From assembly GCA_029252405.1 (NCBI GenBank), contig JAQXBM010000015.1:1-48345 (forward strand): a stretch of DNA of 48,345 bases, written 5' to 3'. A program made the translations under genes and the position numbers. This DNA is from Crocinitomicaceae bacterium. Lineage in GTDB: Bacteria; Bacteroidota; Bacteroidia; Flavobacteriales_D; Crocinitomicaceae. Under the pieces are notes generated by a model. That model made no database searches. It was not told the origin of the DNA and worked only from the letters and a program-made list of their open reading frames with translations. Below are positions 16,889 to 25,715 of this stretch, piece after piece (position 1 is the first letter of the stretch; each line of letters begins with the position of its first letter).

Positions 16889-18763
16889 TTATCTTCCCAA
16901 ATAAACGAGAAGAACAGAAACGTCGCTCGGAGATACTCCACTAATTCTTGAAGCCTGCCCAATTGTTGCCGGTTGAATTTCTTTGAGCTTGTGTTTCGCC
17001 TCAGCGCTTAAACTCGACAGTTTTGTAAAATCAACATCCGTAGGAATCTTCACTCCTTCCAATCGATTCATTTTATTCGCCACATCTTGTTCGCGAGAAA
17101 TGTACCCATCGTATTTCATTTGGATCTCGGCTTGCATGATTACGTCCTCACGTTCTTCACTCAAACTTGCTGCCAACTTGTTTTCGTGACCATTGTTCAT
17201 TTCACGAATTTCCGACATTGTAATTCCTGGCCGTGTAATAAGCGAACTCATCTTCACTTGTTGCTTAATAGGAGCACTCTTCAATCGTTCCAAAACTGGG
17301 TTCGCAGACTCAGGAGAAACACCCTCTTTGGTTAACAAACGCTTTAATCGGTCCGTTCCCGTTGCCTTTGCTTCCATTCGCTGGAGTGCCTCGTCCGAAG
17401 TAAGTCCAAGTGCATGACCAATTGGAGTCAAACGTAAATCTGCATTATCTTGACGCAAGAGGATTCTATATTCAGCTCTACTCGTAAACATACGATACGG
17501 CTCATCTGTTCCTTTAGTGATAAGATCATCGATCAACACACCTATATATGCTTCACTTCGTGTGAGAATAAACGGATCCTGTTCCTTTACTTTTCTAGCA
17601 GCATTAACACCCGCCATTAATCCTTGACACGCCGCCTCTTCATAACCCGTTGTTCCGTTAATCTGCCCTGCAAAGAACAAGTTTGAAACTCGTTTAGTTT
17701 CGAGCGTATGTTTTAACTGTGTTGGAGGAAAGTAATCGTACTCTATAGCATATCCTGGTCGGAACATTTTTGCGTTCTCAAACCCAGGAATTAATTTCAT
17801 TGCTCTGTGTTGAACCTCTTCAGGAAGTGATGTGCTAAATCCATTCACATAGATTTCCACGGTATTCCACCCTTCTGGCTCAACGAAAATTTGATGGCGA
17901 TCTCGATCTGCAAAACGATTGATTTTATCTTCAATACTCGGACAATATCTTGGCCCCGCACTTTTAATCGCACCGTTAAACATTGGAGAGCGATCAAATC
18001 CCTCTTTCAACATTTCATGTGTTTCAGGATTCGTGTACGTAATGTGACAAGAGCGTTGTTTTGATAGCGGCTTCGTATCAGAAAAACTAAACTTCGATGG
18101 GTCTTCATCTCCGAATTGCTCCTCCATTTTCGAATAATCCAACGAACGACCATCTACTCGTGGAGGTGTTCCCGTTTTCATTCGGCCCGTTTCAAAACCC
18201 AACTCAAGTAATTCTTCAGTGATTCCAGTTGAAGCTCTTTCTCCGGCACGACCTCCCCCGAATTGTTTTTCTCCAAGGTGAATCAAACCGTTTAGAAAAG
18301 TTCCATTCGTCAAAACGACAGAATTTCCTTTCACTTCAATTCCAATGGAAGTTTTGATTCCAACGACTTTATCGTTCTCCACGATCAAACCGCAACACAT
18401 ATCTTGCCAAAAATCAACTCCAGGATTTCTCTCGAGCATCAAGCGCCACTCTTCTGCGAAGCGCATTCTGTCGCTTTGAACTCTTGGCGACCACATTGCT
18501 GGCCCTTTTGATTTGTTCAACATTCGGAATTGAATCGCACTCAAGTCGCTCACAACTCCAGAACCTCCTCCAAGCGCATCAATTTCACGAACGATTTGTC
18601 CTTTTGCCACACCCCCCATTGCAGGGTTGCAACTCATTTGAGCAATCGTGTTCATGTTCATCGTGATCAACAACGTGGAACAACCAAGTTTTGCGGCTGC
18701 ATTCGCAGCCTCACACCCAGCGTGTCCAGCACCCACCACTATCACATCGTATTCCTTCAGCAT
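16889..18763 (-). CDS. mnmG: tRNA uridine-5-carboxymethylaminomethyl modification enzyme MnmG (GidA)
   Basis: This 624-residue FAD protein, with MnmE, installs carboxymethylaminomethyl groups at U34 of several tRNAs. The N-terminal dinucleotide fold has [12 protein letters not shown]. The catalytic Cys lies in [12 protein letters not shown] near residue 47 and a second in RYCPSIEDK near residue 275. The motifs [11 protein letters not shown] and [16 protein letters not shown] also fit. It is the last gene of the DUF4175-HATPase-ybeY-mnmG operon, 69 nt after ybeY. A parS-like site lies in this gap just before the ATG. In many bacteria gidA/mnmG lies near oriC and par loci, which fits the sites here. 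Confidence 0.96.
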   Translation of the reverse strand: MLKEYDVIVVGAGHAGCEAANAAAKLGCSTLLITMNMNTIAQMSCNPAMGGVAKGQIVREIDALGGGSGVVSDLSAIQFRMLNKSKGPAMWSPRVQSDRMRFAEEWRLMLERNPGVDFWQDMCCGLIVENDKVVGIKTSIGIEVKGNSVVLTNGTFLNGLIHLGEKQFGGGRAGERASTGITEELLELGFETGRMKTGTPPRVDGRSLDYSKMEEQFGDEDPSKFSFSDTKPLSKQRSCHITYTNPETHEMLKEGFDRSPMFNGAIKSAGPRYCPSIEDKINRFADRDRHQIFVEPEGWNTVEIYVNGFSTSLPEEVQHRAMKLIPGFENAKMFRPGYAIEYDYFPPTQLKHTLETKRVSNLFFAGQINGTTGYEEAACQGLMAGVNAARKVKEQDPFILTRSEAYIGVLIDDLITKGTDEPYRMFTSRAEYRILLRQDNADLRLTPIGHALGLTSDEALQRMEAKATGTDRLKRLLTKEGVSPESANPVLERLKSAPIKQQVKMSSLITRPGITMSEIREMNNGHENKLAASLSEEREDVIMQAEIQMKYDGYISREQDVANKMNRLEGVKIPTDVDFTKLSSLSAEAKHKLKEIQPATIGQASRISGVSPSDVSVLLVYLGR

Positions 18764-18771
18764 CTCACTAT

Positions 18772-18787
18772 CGTTTCACGTGGAACA
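18772..18787. promoter_or_regulatory. parS-like site 1
   Basis: CGTTTCACGTGGAACA differs at one base from TGTTTCACGTGGAACA, the reverse complement of the B. subtilis ParB-binding consensus. It lies 8 nt upstream of the mnmG start. Confidence 0.65.
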
Positions 18788-18832
18788 ACTCAACTCCATC
18801 GCGCAGCAAAATTACAACACTTTTAATTAAGA

Positions 18833-19258
18833 CTATGTTTCACGTGGAACAATTAGACTAAGCGCCCAATCTTCTTTTTGGGTCATTTCATTTTGCTCCG
18901 AGTCAGATTTATCATTGTAACCCATTAAATGTAGAGTGCCATGACCGACAACACGATTAAGTTCCACGTGGAACAATTGGCTATTATCCATTGCATTTTC
19001 TCTTACTCTATCAACCGATATAAACAGGTCTCCAGAAACTAAGTTGTCCACAGTGTAATCAAAGGTTATAATATCAGTGTAATAATCATGATCAAGGTGC
19101 TTCCTATTCAAGTCTAATAAATAGTCGTCAGAACAAAAAACCAGAGTAACATCTCCTAAAACAAACCCTTCACACGAAGCAACGTTAGAAAGCCATGAAA
19201 CAAAAAATTCCGGACTCAAGTCCAGAACTTCCGTGTCTTCATAAAAGATTTCAATCAT
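18833..19258 (-). CDS. ybeY: Endoribonuclease/rRNA maturation factor YbeY
   Basis: This 141-residue metalloprotein matures the 3' end of 16S rRNA and takes part in ribosome quality control. The zinc site is His106-x3-His110-x5-Asp116 in GHGTLHLMGYND. The third ligand position carries Asp instead of the usual His, as I recall from other Bacteroidota YbeY proteins. Its ATG overlaps the HATPase stop by one base (TAATG). Two parS-like sites are part of the coding sequence: one encodes LFHVEL near residues 95-100, the other the C-terminal VPRET up to the stop. Confidence 0.92.
   Translation of the reverse strand: MIEIFYEDTEVLDLSPEFFVSWLSNVASCEGFVLGDVTLVFCSDDYLLDLNRKHLDHDYYTDIITFDYTVDNLVSGDLFISVDRVRENAMDNSQLFHVELNRVVGHGTLHLMGYNDKSDSEQNEMTQKEDWALSLIVPRET
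18836..18851. promoter_or_regulatory. parS-like site 2 (exact consensus)
   Basis: TGTTTCACGTGGAACA is exactly the reverse complement of the published B. subtilis parS consensus TGTTCCACGTGAAACA. It lies over the last codons of ybeY. Confidence 0.8.
18960..18975. promoter_or_regulatory. parS-like site 3 (perfect palindrome)
   Basis: AGTTCCACGTGGAACA contains the perfect 14-bp palindrome GTTCCACGTGGAAC, inside ybeY, 109 bp from site 2. Confidence 0.7.
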
Positions 19259-19674
19259 TATATCTTAGAGAAAAAGATGCTAACGCTTCGACCCGAATCA
19301 TCAAACTCCACCGACTCTGCGAGTGACCGCATCAAATAAATTCCCCGCCCATTTTCCTTCTCAATATTCTCGGGTGCCGTTGGATCCGGAAGGTTTTTAT
19401 AATCGAAACCTTCACCTCCATCTTTCACCTTAAAACAAAAGTCTGTTTCCTTATCACCTACATGAACATCAACACTTAAATCCGACTTCATTTTGTTCCC
19501 GTGGATAATGGCGTTGTTCACTGCCTCAGTAACAGCGATGAGCACATTCCCATAATAATCTTCCTTGACTTCCAGTTTTTCACACACCTCATCTATTAAG
19601 GATTCAACCTTATTGATGGATTCAAAACTAGACGGTATTGATAATGTATTTACAAGTACGTATCCTTCTTTCAT
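19258..19674 (-). CDS. HATPase (RsbW-like) ATP-binding protein
   Basis: From the ATG at 19674 (MKEGYVLV) this is a 138-residue protein made of a single GHKL ATPase domain. The N-box TEAVNNAIIHGNK, the G1 box DGGEGFD and the G2 region NGRGIYLMRSL are complete. Such stand-alone domains act as serine kinases or anti-sigma factors of the RsbW/SpoIIAB type, but no anti-sigma antagonist (STAS) gene is next to it. Upstream ATGs at 19770 and 19713 would overlap the preceding gene and lengthen the N-terminus without family support. It lies 13 nt after the DUF4175 gene and one base before ybeY. Confidence 0.85.
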   Translation of the reverse strand: MKEGYVLVNTLSIPSSFESINKVESLIDEVCEKLEVKEDYYGNVLIAVTEAVNNAIIHGNKMKSDLSVDVHVGDKETDFCFKVKDGGEGFDYKNLPDPTAPENIEKENGRGIYLMRSLAESVEFDDSGRSVSIFFSKI

Positions 19675-19687
19675 GCTATGGTATTCA

Positions 19688-22600
19688 TTACAACATTCTG
19701 TTGAAATACTCATTCGCTCTGTCCTTGTAATATTTCCTGTAAGCGGGGTCAACAGAACGAAGGAGCTCAATTTGTTTCAACTTCTCCTTGTTATACTGAT
19801 CAAACCGAATTAGGTTACCATTATTTTCATTTTTTCCTGACTTCGATTCTCTTTTCTCATCTAAGCCCCGTTCTCGCGTTGCTTTCTCGCTCTCCAAAAG
19901 GCGTGTAAGAATGTCTTGTTGACGCTTTACCATGTTATTGCTAAGTCGCTTATTTACCAAGTCACGCTCCTGCTCTTCCAATTCCTTAATAAGAGGAGAA
20001 AGTTTGTTTCCTTCGCCCTTTCCACCTTTGTTCAACTCCCTTCGAAGTTGCTCTAAACGCTTGCGTATAGCGGACTGCTCAGCAGCCATTTTTGCGATCT
20101 CTTTATTGCCAAGACCCATTCCACCTTGACCATCTTTACCCCCAAGTTTCTGACCACCTGGGTTCTTACCTTCTCCTGGTTTTTGACCGGGTTTCTTGCC
20201 TCCCTTCCCTTGGCCCTTCTTCATTTGGTCCAGTTGCTTTTTGAGCATCTGCTTCATGTCCTGATTCGACATGCCATTCCCAGGTTTTGGTTGGCCTTTA
20301 CCTCCAGGTTTATTACAACTTCCTGAACCAGGTTTCGAGTTTTGCATTTGCATTTGCATCTGCTGCAGGCTCTCGTTCAACATCAAAGCGAGATTGTTAT
20401 ATGACGTCATTGTATACTGCTGATGAATGCCTAAATCCGACATTCTACGTTCGTCAATATCCTCTAAACTTAAGTCGTGATTTGCTGATATCTTATTCAA
20501 CTCCGCATCGACGAAACTGGCAATTTTCGGTTGGCGCTCCGCCAAAGCATAAAGGCTATCGCGTACCACTTTCGTATCATCAACAATCTTTCTTTGCTCA
20601 CGAGAATACTTCCTAAACGCTGGATCAGCATCGTCAACACGCGACAACTGCCGCATAACATCTTCCTGATTAAAACTAAGTGCCATTAAGCTTTCAAGAA
20701 TATTCCGCAACATATCCATATCCTCCTGTTGCTTTTCTTGACTCGCCTGAGATTGCATTTCTTGCAACTGCTCAGCCATATCTTCCATCTTCTCAGCAGC
20801 ACCCTCTTGAGATTCGCCCGCTTTGCCTTCTTTACCTTTATCAAGGCTTTCTTTGGCTTCACCTAATTCCTCTTCAATCTCATCGCCCTTCTCAGTTGGA
20901 TCTCCCAAATCCATAGGACTCTTCAACTCTTTATTGAGACTGTCCATCTTCTCAATATCCTTTTGAAGATCATCAAATTTCTCATTGATTTCGTCCTGCT
21001 CCTTCTTGTCCTCTTCGCTTGCTTTACCCTTCTCTTCAATATCCTCTTTGAGCTCCTCTTGCTCCTTAGCGAGTTCCTTCAGTTCCTCCTCAATAGCATC
21101 AATCTTTTCATTCACCTGAAGGCGCTTAAGCATTTCCATTTGGCGCTCCATTTGACGTTTCATGTCCTCAGCAGACATCTCAAGTTCATCGAGTTTTTCC
21201 TCAACACCTTCTTTGTCTTGCTCCTTCATGAGCTCTTCGAGCTCCTTAAGCATTTCACGCAGTTCATCATCCATCAACTCTTCCATTAGCTCTTCGAGTT
21301 GCTTCTGTTGCTCCATTAATTCCTTATCCATTTCAGAGAGTTGCTCCTTTTCCTCTAAGGAATTCTCCATCCCATTCTGCATCTCCTGCAAGCGTTCAAT
21401 CATGGACTTCTGCTGTTCCTGGAGTTGTTGGATTTGATTCTGTTTGTTCCAGTTTGACTTATTCGAATTCAGCGTTTCCTTTCTGAGACGCTCCAAGTTC
21501 TTACGGAAGTCCTCGGCTTGCTTCATCATGTCAGCGAGATCCTCTTTCGCCTTATCTTGCTGCTCATCACGTTGCTCATTCAACTCTTCCAAATTCGGAA
21601 GTTTGTAAACAAACGTGCGGCTCGATGTCGCCTTATTTCCATTGACACCATCATTATCAGTAACCACAAAATAATACGTGATTTTGTCCTCCAGTTGAAT
21701 TTCTTCACGTCTGAAATCTACAGCGAAATCGAACGGACTTTCCGTGCCAACAACACGACCGGCATTCATTCTTTCAGTTCGTTTAGCTCCGTTTTTCGAA
21801 GTGATTGTATACACAAAGTTCAAGCTCGACAAACCATGATCGTCCGTCACAGCACCAGAGAAATAACGAATTCCGTCTTTTATGGAATCCTTAACCTCAC
21901 CCACTTGAATGGATGGGAAATTGTCTTTATCTACCTCTACCAAAAAGTCCGTTGTATCAACATTTCCATTTACTTTATTCTTAAGTATTACCTGTCCTTT
22001 TGCATCATTTTTAAAGACCTCCGAAACCACAAATCCATCTTTAGAAAAAGACTTTTTCGTGTCATTTAACCAGAACTCCGTGTTTTCACTGTGCTTCGTA
22101 ACCACACTCCACGAAACTCGTGTTCCCTCTGGGACAGTTAAATCAGAGGCGTTTTCAACGACTTCGTTCTCCAATCCGAGATAAGGCGGATAAACCAATG
22201 TCGCTTGCATCTTTCCGATTGCCGTCTTTGAAATAACACTCACCTTGAACTCATCACTCCTAACAAGTTCTCCGTCTACATTTGCTTCAAAGCTCATGTT
22301 TGTGCTTTCTCTTAATTGATTCAACTCTCCAACGAACTTATTCTTCGCTGTTCGCTTCAATAAAGCACGCCCATTCGACGATCGTATGTAAACCTTATCA
22401 GGAATTCTATCACCTAACAAAAGTACCTCAAACGGAAAGTTCTCTCCCTCCTCTATGCTGTTGTTATCATTCGAAAAAGAAAACTCAAACGGTGGAGGAA
22501 TCTTGAATTCCTTTGAAAATTGAACTACTCGTTCCGTTCCATCCTTGAACATACCAGGAATAAACAGTAACAAACCAAAAAACAACGCAACAATAGGTAA

Positions 22601-23080
22601 TGCCCATTTCAGGTGCTTCTTGTTTTCATCTAAGTCAATCGCATTTGAAAACGGTACCATACTCAAGTTGGCACTACGCTGCTGTACACTTGCGTTAAGT
22701 AATTCGAAATCAGCAGAATTCTCATCCATCTGATCTTTCAGCTGAAGTGTATTCAAGAGTCGATCGGAAATATCTGGGAAGAAAGATCCAATGATCGATG
22801 ACGCTTGATATCTATTGATTCTTTTGCCGAAAGACTTCAGTTTAAGCAAAGGTTGTACGATATATTTTCCAAGGATAAACCCGTTCACGGCAAGGAAGCC
22901 AAAGAACAGCGACCCGCGGACATAGGAATTGAATCGACCGAAATACTCCAGGGTGATGATCACTAAATAGGTCAATAGCAATACACCAACGAACAAGAAT
23001 ATTCCCTTGATCATTTGATTCTTGTAGAACTTCCGAATGAAACCATCTACTTGATCCAGTAAGCGATCAAATGCACTCAT
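19688..23080 (-). CDS. Large DUF4175-like membrane and coiled-coil protein
   Basis: This 1130-residue protein from the ATG at 23080 (MSAFDRLLDQ) has three membrane spans at about residues 24-45, 55-75 and 158-177, followed by a region with Ig-like strands (about 200-500). A very long Glu/Lys/Gln-rich coiled coil follows (about 500-800), then a Gly/Lys/Pro/Gln low-complexity stretch (about 925-985) and an Arg/Lys/Glu-rich C-terminus. This layout matches the DUF4175 family of Bacteroidota. Function is unknown; envelope association is likely. An ATG at 23128 adds 16 residues and is less likely. It begins the operon that ends with mnmG; the gltX gene is divergent. Confidence 0.8.
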   Translation of the reverse strand: MSAFDRLLDQVDGFIRKFYKNQMIKGIFLFVGVLLLTYLVIITLEYFGRFNSYVRGSLFFGFLAVNGFILGKYIVQPLLKLKSFGKRINRYQASSIIGSFFPDISDRLLNTLQLKDQMDENSADFELLNASVQQRSANLSMVPFSNAIDLDENKKHLKWALPIVALFFGLLLFIPGMFKDGTERVVQFSKEFKIPPPFEFSFSNDNNSIEEGENFPFEVLLLGDRIPDKVYIRSSNGRALLKRTAKNKFVGELNQLRESTNMSFEANVDGELVRSDEFKVSVISKTAIGKMQATLVYPPYLGLENEVVENASDLTVPEGTRVSWSVVTKHSENTEFWLNDTKKSFSKDGFVVSEVFKNDAKGQVILKNKVNGNVDTTDFLVEVDKDNFPSIQVGEVKDSIKDGIRYFSGAVTDDHGLSSLNFVYTITSKNGAKRTERMNAGRVVGTESPFDFAVDFRREEIQLEDKITYYFVVTDNDGVNGNKATSSRTFVYKLPNLEELNEQRDEQQDKAKEDLADMMKQAEDFRKNLERLRKETLNSNKSNWNKQNQIQQLQEQQKSMIERLQEMQNGMENSLEEKEQLSEMDKELMEQQKQLEELMEELMDDELREMLKELEELMKEQDKEGVEEKLDELEMSAEDMKRQMERQMEMLKRLQVNEKIDAIEEELKELAKEQEELKEDIEEKGKASEEDKKEQDEINEKFDDLQKDIEKMDSLNKELKSPMDLGDPTEKGDEIEEELGEAKESLDKGKEGKAGESQEGAAEKMEDMAEQLQEMQSQASQEKQQEDMDMLRNILESLMALSFNQEDVMRQLSRVDDADPAFRKYSREQRKIVDDTKVVRDSLYALAERQPKIASFVDAELNKISANHDLSLEDIDERRMSDLGIHQQYTMTSYNNLALMLNESLQQMQMQMQNSKPGSGSCNKPGGKGQPKPGNGMSNQDMKQMLKKQLDQMKKGQGKGGKKPGQKPGEGKNPGGQKLGGKDGQGGMGLGNKEIAKMAAEQSAIRKRLEQLRRELNKGGKGEGNKLSPLIKELEEQERDLVNKRLSNNMVKRQQDILTRLLESEKATRERGLDEKRESKSGKNENNGNLIRFDQYNKEKLKQIELLRSVDPAYRKYYKDRANEYFNRML

Positions 23081-23200
23081 AAATTTCAGATTGATTAAAC
23101 TAACCGCTTTAAGTTTAAAGAAGTTCAAACTAAGATACTACATATTACCTTGATTCTTCCTAAATAAACGTTAAAGCACAGTACAATCGTATGTGAGTAC

Positions 23201-23213
23201 CGTTCAATGAACG
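23201..23213. promoter_or_regulatory. Palindrome in the DUF4175/gltX divergent promoter region
   Basis: CGTTCAATGAACG is a perfect inverted repeat with a one-base centre. It lies about 20 nt upstream of the gltX -7 box, a position where a regulator could bind. No regulator is known. Confidence 0.3.
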
Positions 23214-23234
23214 TTTAATGCTTCCTCACTATCA

Positions 23235-23242
23235 CTATTCTA
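23235..23242 (+). promoter_or_regulatory. -7 box of gltX
   Basis: TATCTTTG is an exact TAnnTTTG match, 31 nt before the gltX ATG. A weak GTTTA at 23213-23217 lies 17 nt upstream. Confidence 0.6.
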
Positions 23243-23273
23243 GTTATCTTTGCGGTCTAAATAAATTAGCATT

Positions 23274-24803
23274 ATGTCTGAAAGACCTGTTCGCGTAAGA
23301 TTCGCTCCTTCCCCAACTGGACCACTTCACATTGGTGGTGTCCGTACCGCTTTGTATAACTATTTGTTTGCAAAAAAGCACGGTGGAACATTCATCATTA
23401 GAATTGAAGATACCGACCAAACTCGTTTCGTTCCTGGAGCACAGGACTACATTATGGATGCTTTAGCTTGGTGTGGAATTATGCCGACTGAAGGGCCTGG
23501 AATTGGTGGTGACTTTGGACCTTATGTTCAGTCGGAACGAAAATCAATGTACAGAGCTTATGCTGATGAGTTAGTTGAAAACGGACATGCATACGTTGCA
23601 TTCGATTCTTCTGAAGATTTGACAACAATGCGCGAGCAAGCGAAGCAAATGGGAATGCCAAATTGGCAATACAACAGCACTACTCGAACGTCGATGAAAA
23701 ACTCTTTGACGCTTCCATCTGATGAAGTTCAAAAACGAATTGATGCTGGAGACCCATATGTCATCCGTATGAAAATGCCACGTAATAAAGACATTCGTTT
23801 CGAAGATGCAATTCGAAGTTGGGTTGTTGTCAACACGAACAACTTGGATGACAAAGTTTTGTTCAAATCGGATGGAATGCCGACTTATCACTTAGCGAAT
23901 ATCGTTGATGACCATTCTATGAATATCAGTCATGTTATTCGTGGAGAAGAGTGGTTACCTTCTGCCCCACTGCACGTGATGTTGTATGAAGCTTTCGGCT
24001 GGGAAGCACCAACTTTTGCTCACCTTCCGCTTCTATTGAAACCGGACGGAAACGGAAAATTATCGAAGCGCGATGGTGACAGATTAGGCTTCCCTGTCTT
24101 CCCAACAAATTGGACAACAGCTGAAGGAGAGTTGTACTCAGGTTACCGTGAAAACGGATATTTCCCTGATGCCTTTATCAACATGTTGGCCTTCTTAGGA
24201 TGGAACCCAGGAACGACTCAGGAGCTATTTTCATTGGACGATTTGGTTGAAGCATTTACACTTCCAAGAGTATCAAAAGCAGGTGCGAAATTCGATCCAG
24301 ACAAGACGAAATGGTTCCAACAACAATACTTAAGATCAACTCCAAATGAAGAGTTAGCAGTTAAATTATCGCAAATATTAACCGATAATCACGGTTTATC
24401 CCGTTTAGCGACCGTTTGTGGTTTAATGAAAGAACGCGCAACCTTCCTTGAAGACATCCTCACAGAAGGGGCCTTCTTATTGGAACAACCATCTGAATAC
24501 GACGCAAAAACTGTACGCAAGAAGTGGAAAAACAACGCCGCAGATTTAATGACTGAGTGGAACGCTAAACTGTCAACTTTAGCATCATTTGACGCAGCAA
24601 ACGTAGAAACAGAATTCAAAGCATTCATCACTTCAAAAGAACTTGGAATTGGTGCGGTACTTCCACTCTTCCGTTTGTTAGTTACCGGAAAAGGAATGGG
24701 ACCTAGCATGTTTGATATCGCCGAATTCTTGGGTAAAGAAGAATGTGTTGCACGCATCGAAAAAGGATTGGACGCGATGAAGAGTCTCGTATCAAACGAT
24801 TAA
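23274..24803 (+). CDS. gltX: Glutamyl-tRNA synthetase
   Basis: This 509-residue class I aminoacyl-tRNA synthetase charges tRNA-Glu. The HIGH-type motif is PTGPLHIGGVRT near residue 14, and the KMSKS-type loop is GKLSKRDG near residue 264. IRIEDTDQTR and the DxHSMNISHVIRGEEWLPS region fit the catalytic domain, and a C-terminal anticodon-binding helical domain follows. Length is normal. It is divergent from the DUF4175 operon and coupled to folB, whose ATG begins one base after the gltX stop. Confidence 0.96.
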   Translation: MSERPVRVRFAPSPTGPLHIGGVRTALYNYLFAKKHGGTFIIRIEDTDQTRFVPGAQDYIMDALAWCGIMPTEGPGIGGDFGPYVQSERKSMYRAYADELVENGHAYVAFDSSEDLTTMREQAKQMGMPNWQYNSTTRTSMKNSLTLPSDEVQKRIDAGDPYVIRMKMPRNKDIRFEDAIRSWVVVNTNNLDDKVLFKSDGMPTYHLANIVDDHSMNISHVIRGEEWLPSAPLHVMLYEAFGWEAPTFAHLPLLLKPDGNGKLSKRDGDRLGFPVFPTNWTTAEGELYSGYRENGYFPDAFINMLAFLGWNPGTTQELFSLDDLVEAFTLPRVSKAGAKFDPDKTKWFQQQYLRSTPNEELAVKLSQILTDNHGLSRLATVCGLMKERATFLEDILTEGAFLLEQPSEYDAKTVRKKWKNNAADLMTEWNAKLSTLASFDAANVETEFKAFITSKELGIGAVLPLFRLLVTGKGMGPSMFDIAEFLGKEECVARIEKGLDAMKSLVSND

Positions 24804-24804
24804 G

Positions 24805-25158
24805 ATGAAGCACACAATTGAAGTAAATGGAATCAAGTGTTATGCACATCACGGATGTCTTCCAGAGGAAACGGCTATCGGTGGACACTACATTGTAGAT
24901 GTTGCCATACATACCAACTTTAGCATCGCTGCGTTGGAGGATGATTTATCGCAAACTATCGACTATGTAATTGTTAACAGGATTGTCGCTCAAGAAATGG
25001 CCATTCCATCTAAATTGATAGAGCACGTAGGCCAGCGGATCTTAAATCACCTTAAAAAGGAAGTGAAATCCATTGAAAGATTGCGCGTGAAAATCACAAA
25101 ACTTTCTCCACCCATTAATGGAGATGTAGATAACGTCGCAATTATTATCGAAGAATAG
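24805..25158 (+). CDS. folB: Dihydroneopterin aldolase
   Basis: This 117-residue enzyme of folate biosynthesis makes 6-hydroxymethyl-7,8-dihydropterin. The family marks are YAHHGCLPEE with the substrate-binding Glu near residue 21, TIDYVIV, LIEHVGQRI and the C-terminal VKITKLSPPI with the catalytic Lys near residue 98. It sits directly behind gltX with a one-base gap, so the two are cotranscribed. A 7,8-dihydroneopterin triphosphate epimerase (FolX) is the main alternative. Confidence 0.9.
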   Translation: MKHTIEVNGIKCYAHHGCLPEETAIGGHYIVDVAIHTNFSIAALEDDLSQTIDYVIVNRIVAQEMAIPSKLIEHVGQRILNHLKKEVKSIERLRVKITKLSPPINGDVDNVAIIIEE

Positions 25159-25209
25159 ACGCAAGATAGCGGGAAGATTTAAAATTTTCTTACATTTGCC
25201 CTCCAATAT

Positions 25210-25280
25210 GGTTCCGTGGCCGAGCGGCTAGGCAGTGGTCTGCAAAACCATCTACAGCGGTTCGAATCCGCTCGGAACCT
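25210..25280 (+). tRNA. tRNA-Cys (anticodon GCA)
   Basis: The cloverleaf has a seven-base acceptor stem (25210-25216 with 25273-25279), anticodon GCA at 25242-25244 in the loop CTGCAAA, and a T-arm with TTCGAAT. The discriminator base is T, as expected for cysteine. CCA is not encoded. Confidence 0.96.
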
Positions 25281-25284
25281 CAAG

Positions 25285-25312
25285 AAATCCCCTCGTTTTT
25301 AACAGGGGATTT
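25285..25312. terminator. Bidirectional terminator between tRNA-Cys and the response regulator
   Basis: AAATCCCCT (25285-25293) pairs with AGGGGATTT (25304-25312) across a 10-nt loop, with T runs to the right and A runs to the left. It serves the tRNA and, reversed, the minus-strand operon. Confidence 0.85.
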
Positions 25313-25313
25313 T

Positions 25314-25715
25314 TTATTTCCCGAAATATTTATTGATGAGTTCGCGCATTTTCGCCTCGTATAAGGGCTTATCGATGTAGTCTGAAAGCAGGTCATATTC
25401 CTTCGACATTTCGAGGTCCTCCTTCGCCAAGGAAGTTGTAAGCATGCACACCACTACCGACGACTTAATCTTATCGCTTAACTTCTCGTAGTGATCCAAA
25501 AACTCGAATCCGTTCATGATCGGCATGTTGATATCCAATAAAATCATATCTAGTGTCTCCCCTATTTTCTGAAGCTCCTCGATTTTATCAAGTGCAAGTT
25601 GCCCATTTTCCGCCACGTGAATTTGATCGAAAATGTTCATCTTCCCAATCAAGTAACGATTGAAAAAGTTGATCGTTGGATCATCATCAACAAGAAGTAA
25701 GTGTCTCAATTTCAT
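25314..25715 (-). CDS. Single-domain response regulator
   Basis: This 133-residue CheY-like receiver has the acidic pocket Asp10-Asp11-Asp12, the phospho-acceptor Asp61 in MILLDINMP, Thr93 or Thr94 in MLTTS, and Lys116 in YIDKPL. There is no output domain, so it acts by protein contact. It resembles the Rcp1-like regulators found next to hybrid-less kinases. It overlaps the upstream histidine kinase by 4 nt (ATGA), and the two with the TonB receptor form one operon. The last codons fall in the terminator. Confidence 0.92.
   Translation of the reverse strand: MKLRHLLLVDDDPTINFFNRYLIGKMNIFDQIHVAENGQLALDKIEELQKIGETLDMILLDINMPIMNGFEFLDHYEKLSDKIKSSVVVCMLTTSLAKEDLEMSKEYDLLSDYIDKPLYEAKMRELINKYFGK

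Noticed and set aside
21162-22069. Ser-rich and hydrophobic frames opposite the DUF4175 gene
   Set aside because: They mirror the low-complexity Glu/Lys/Gln coding of the real gene and have no independent signals.
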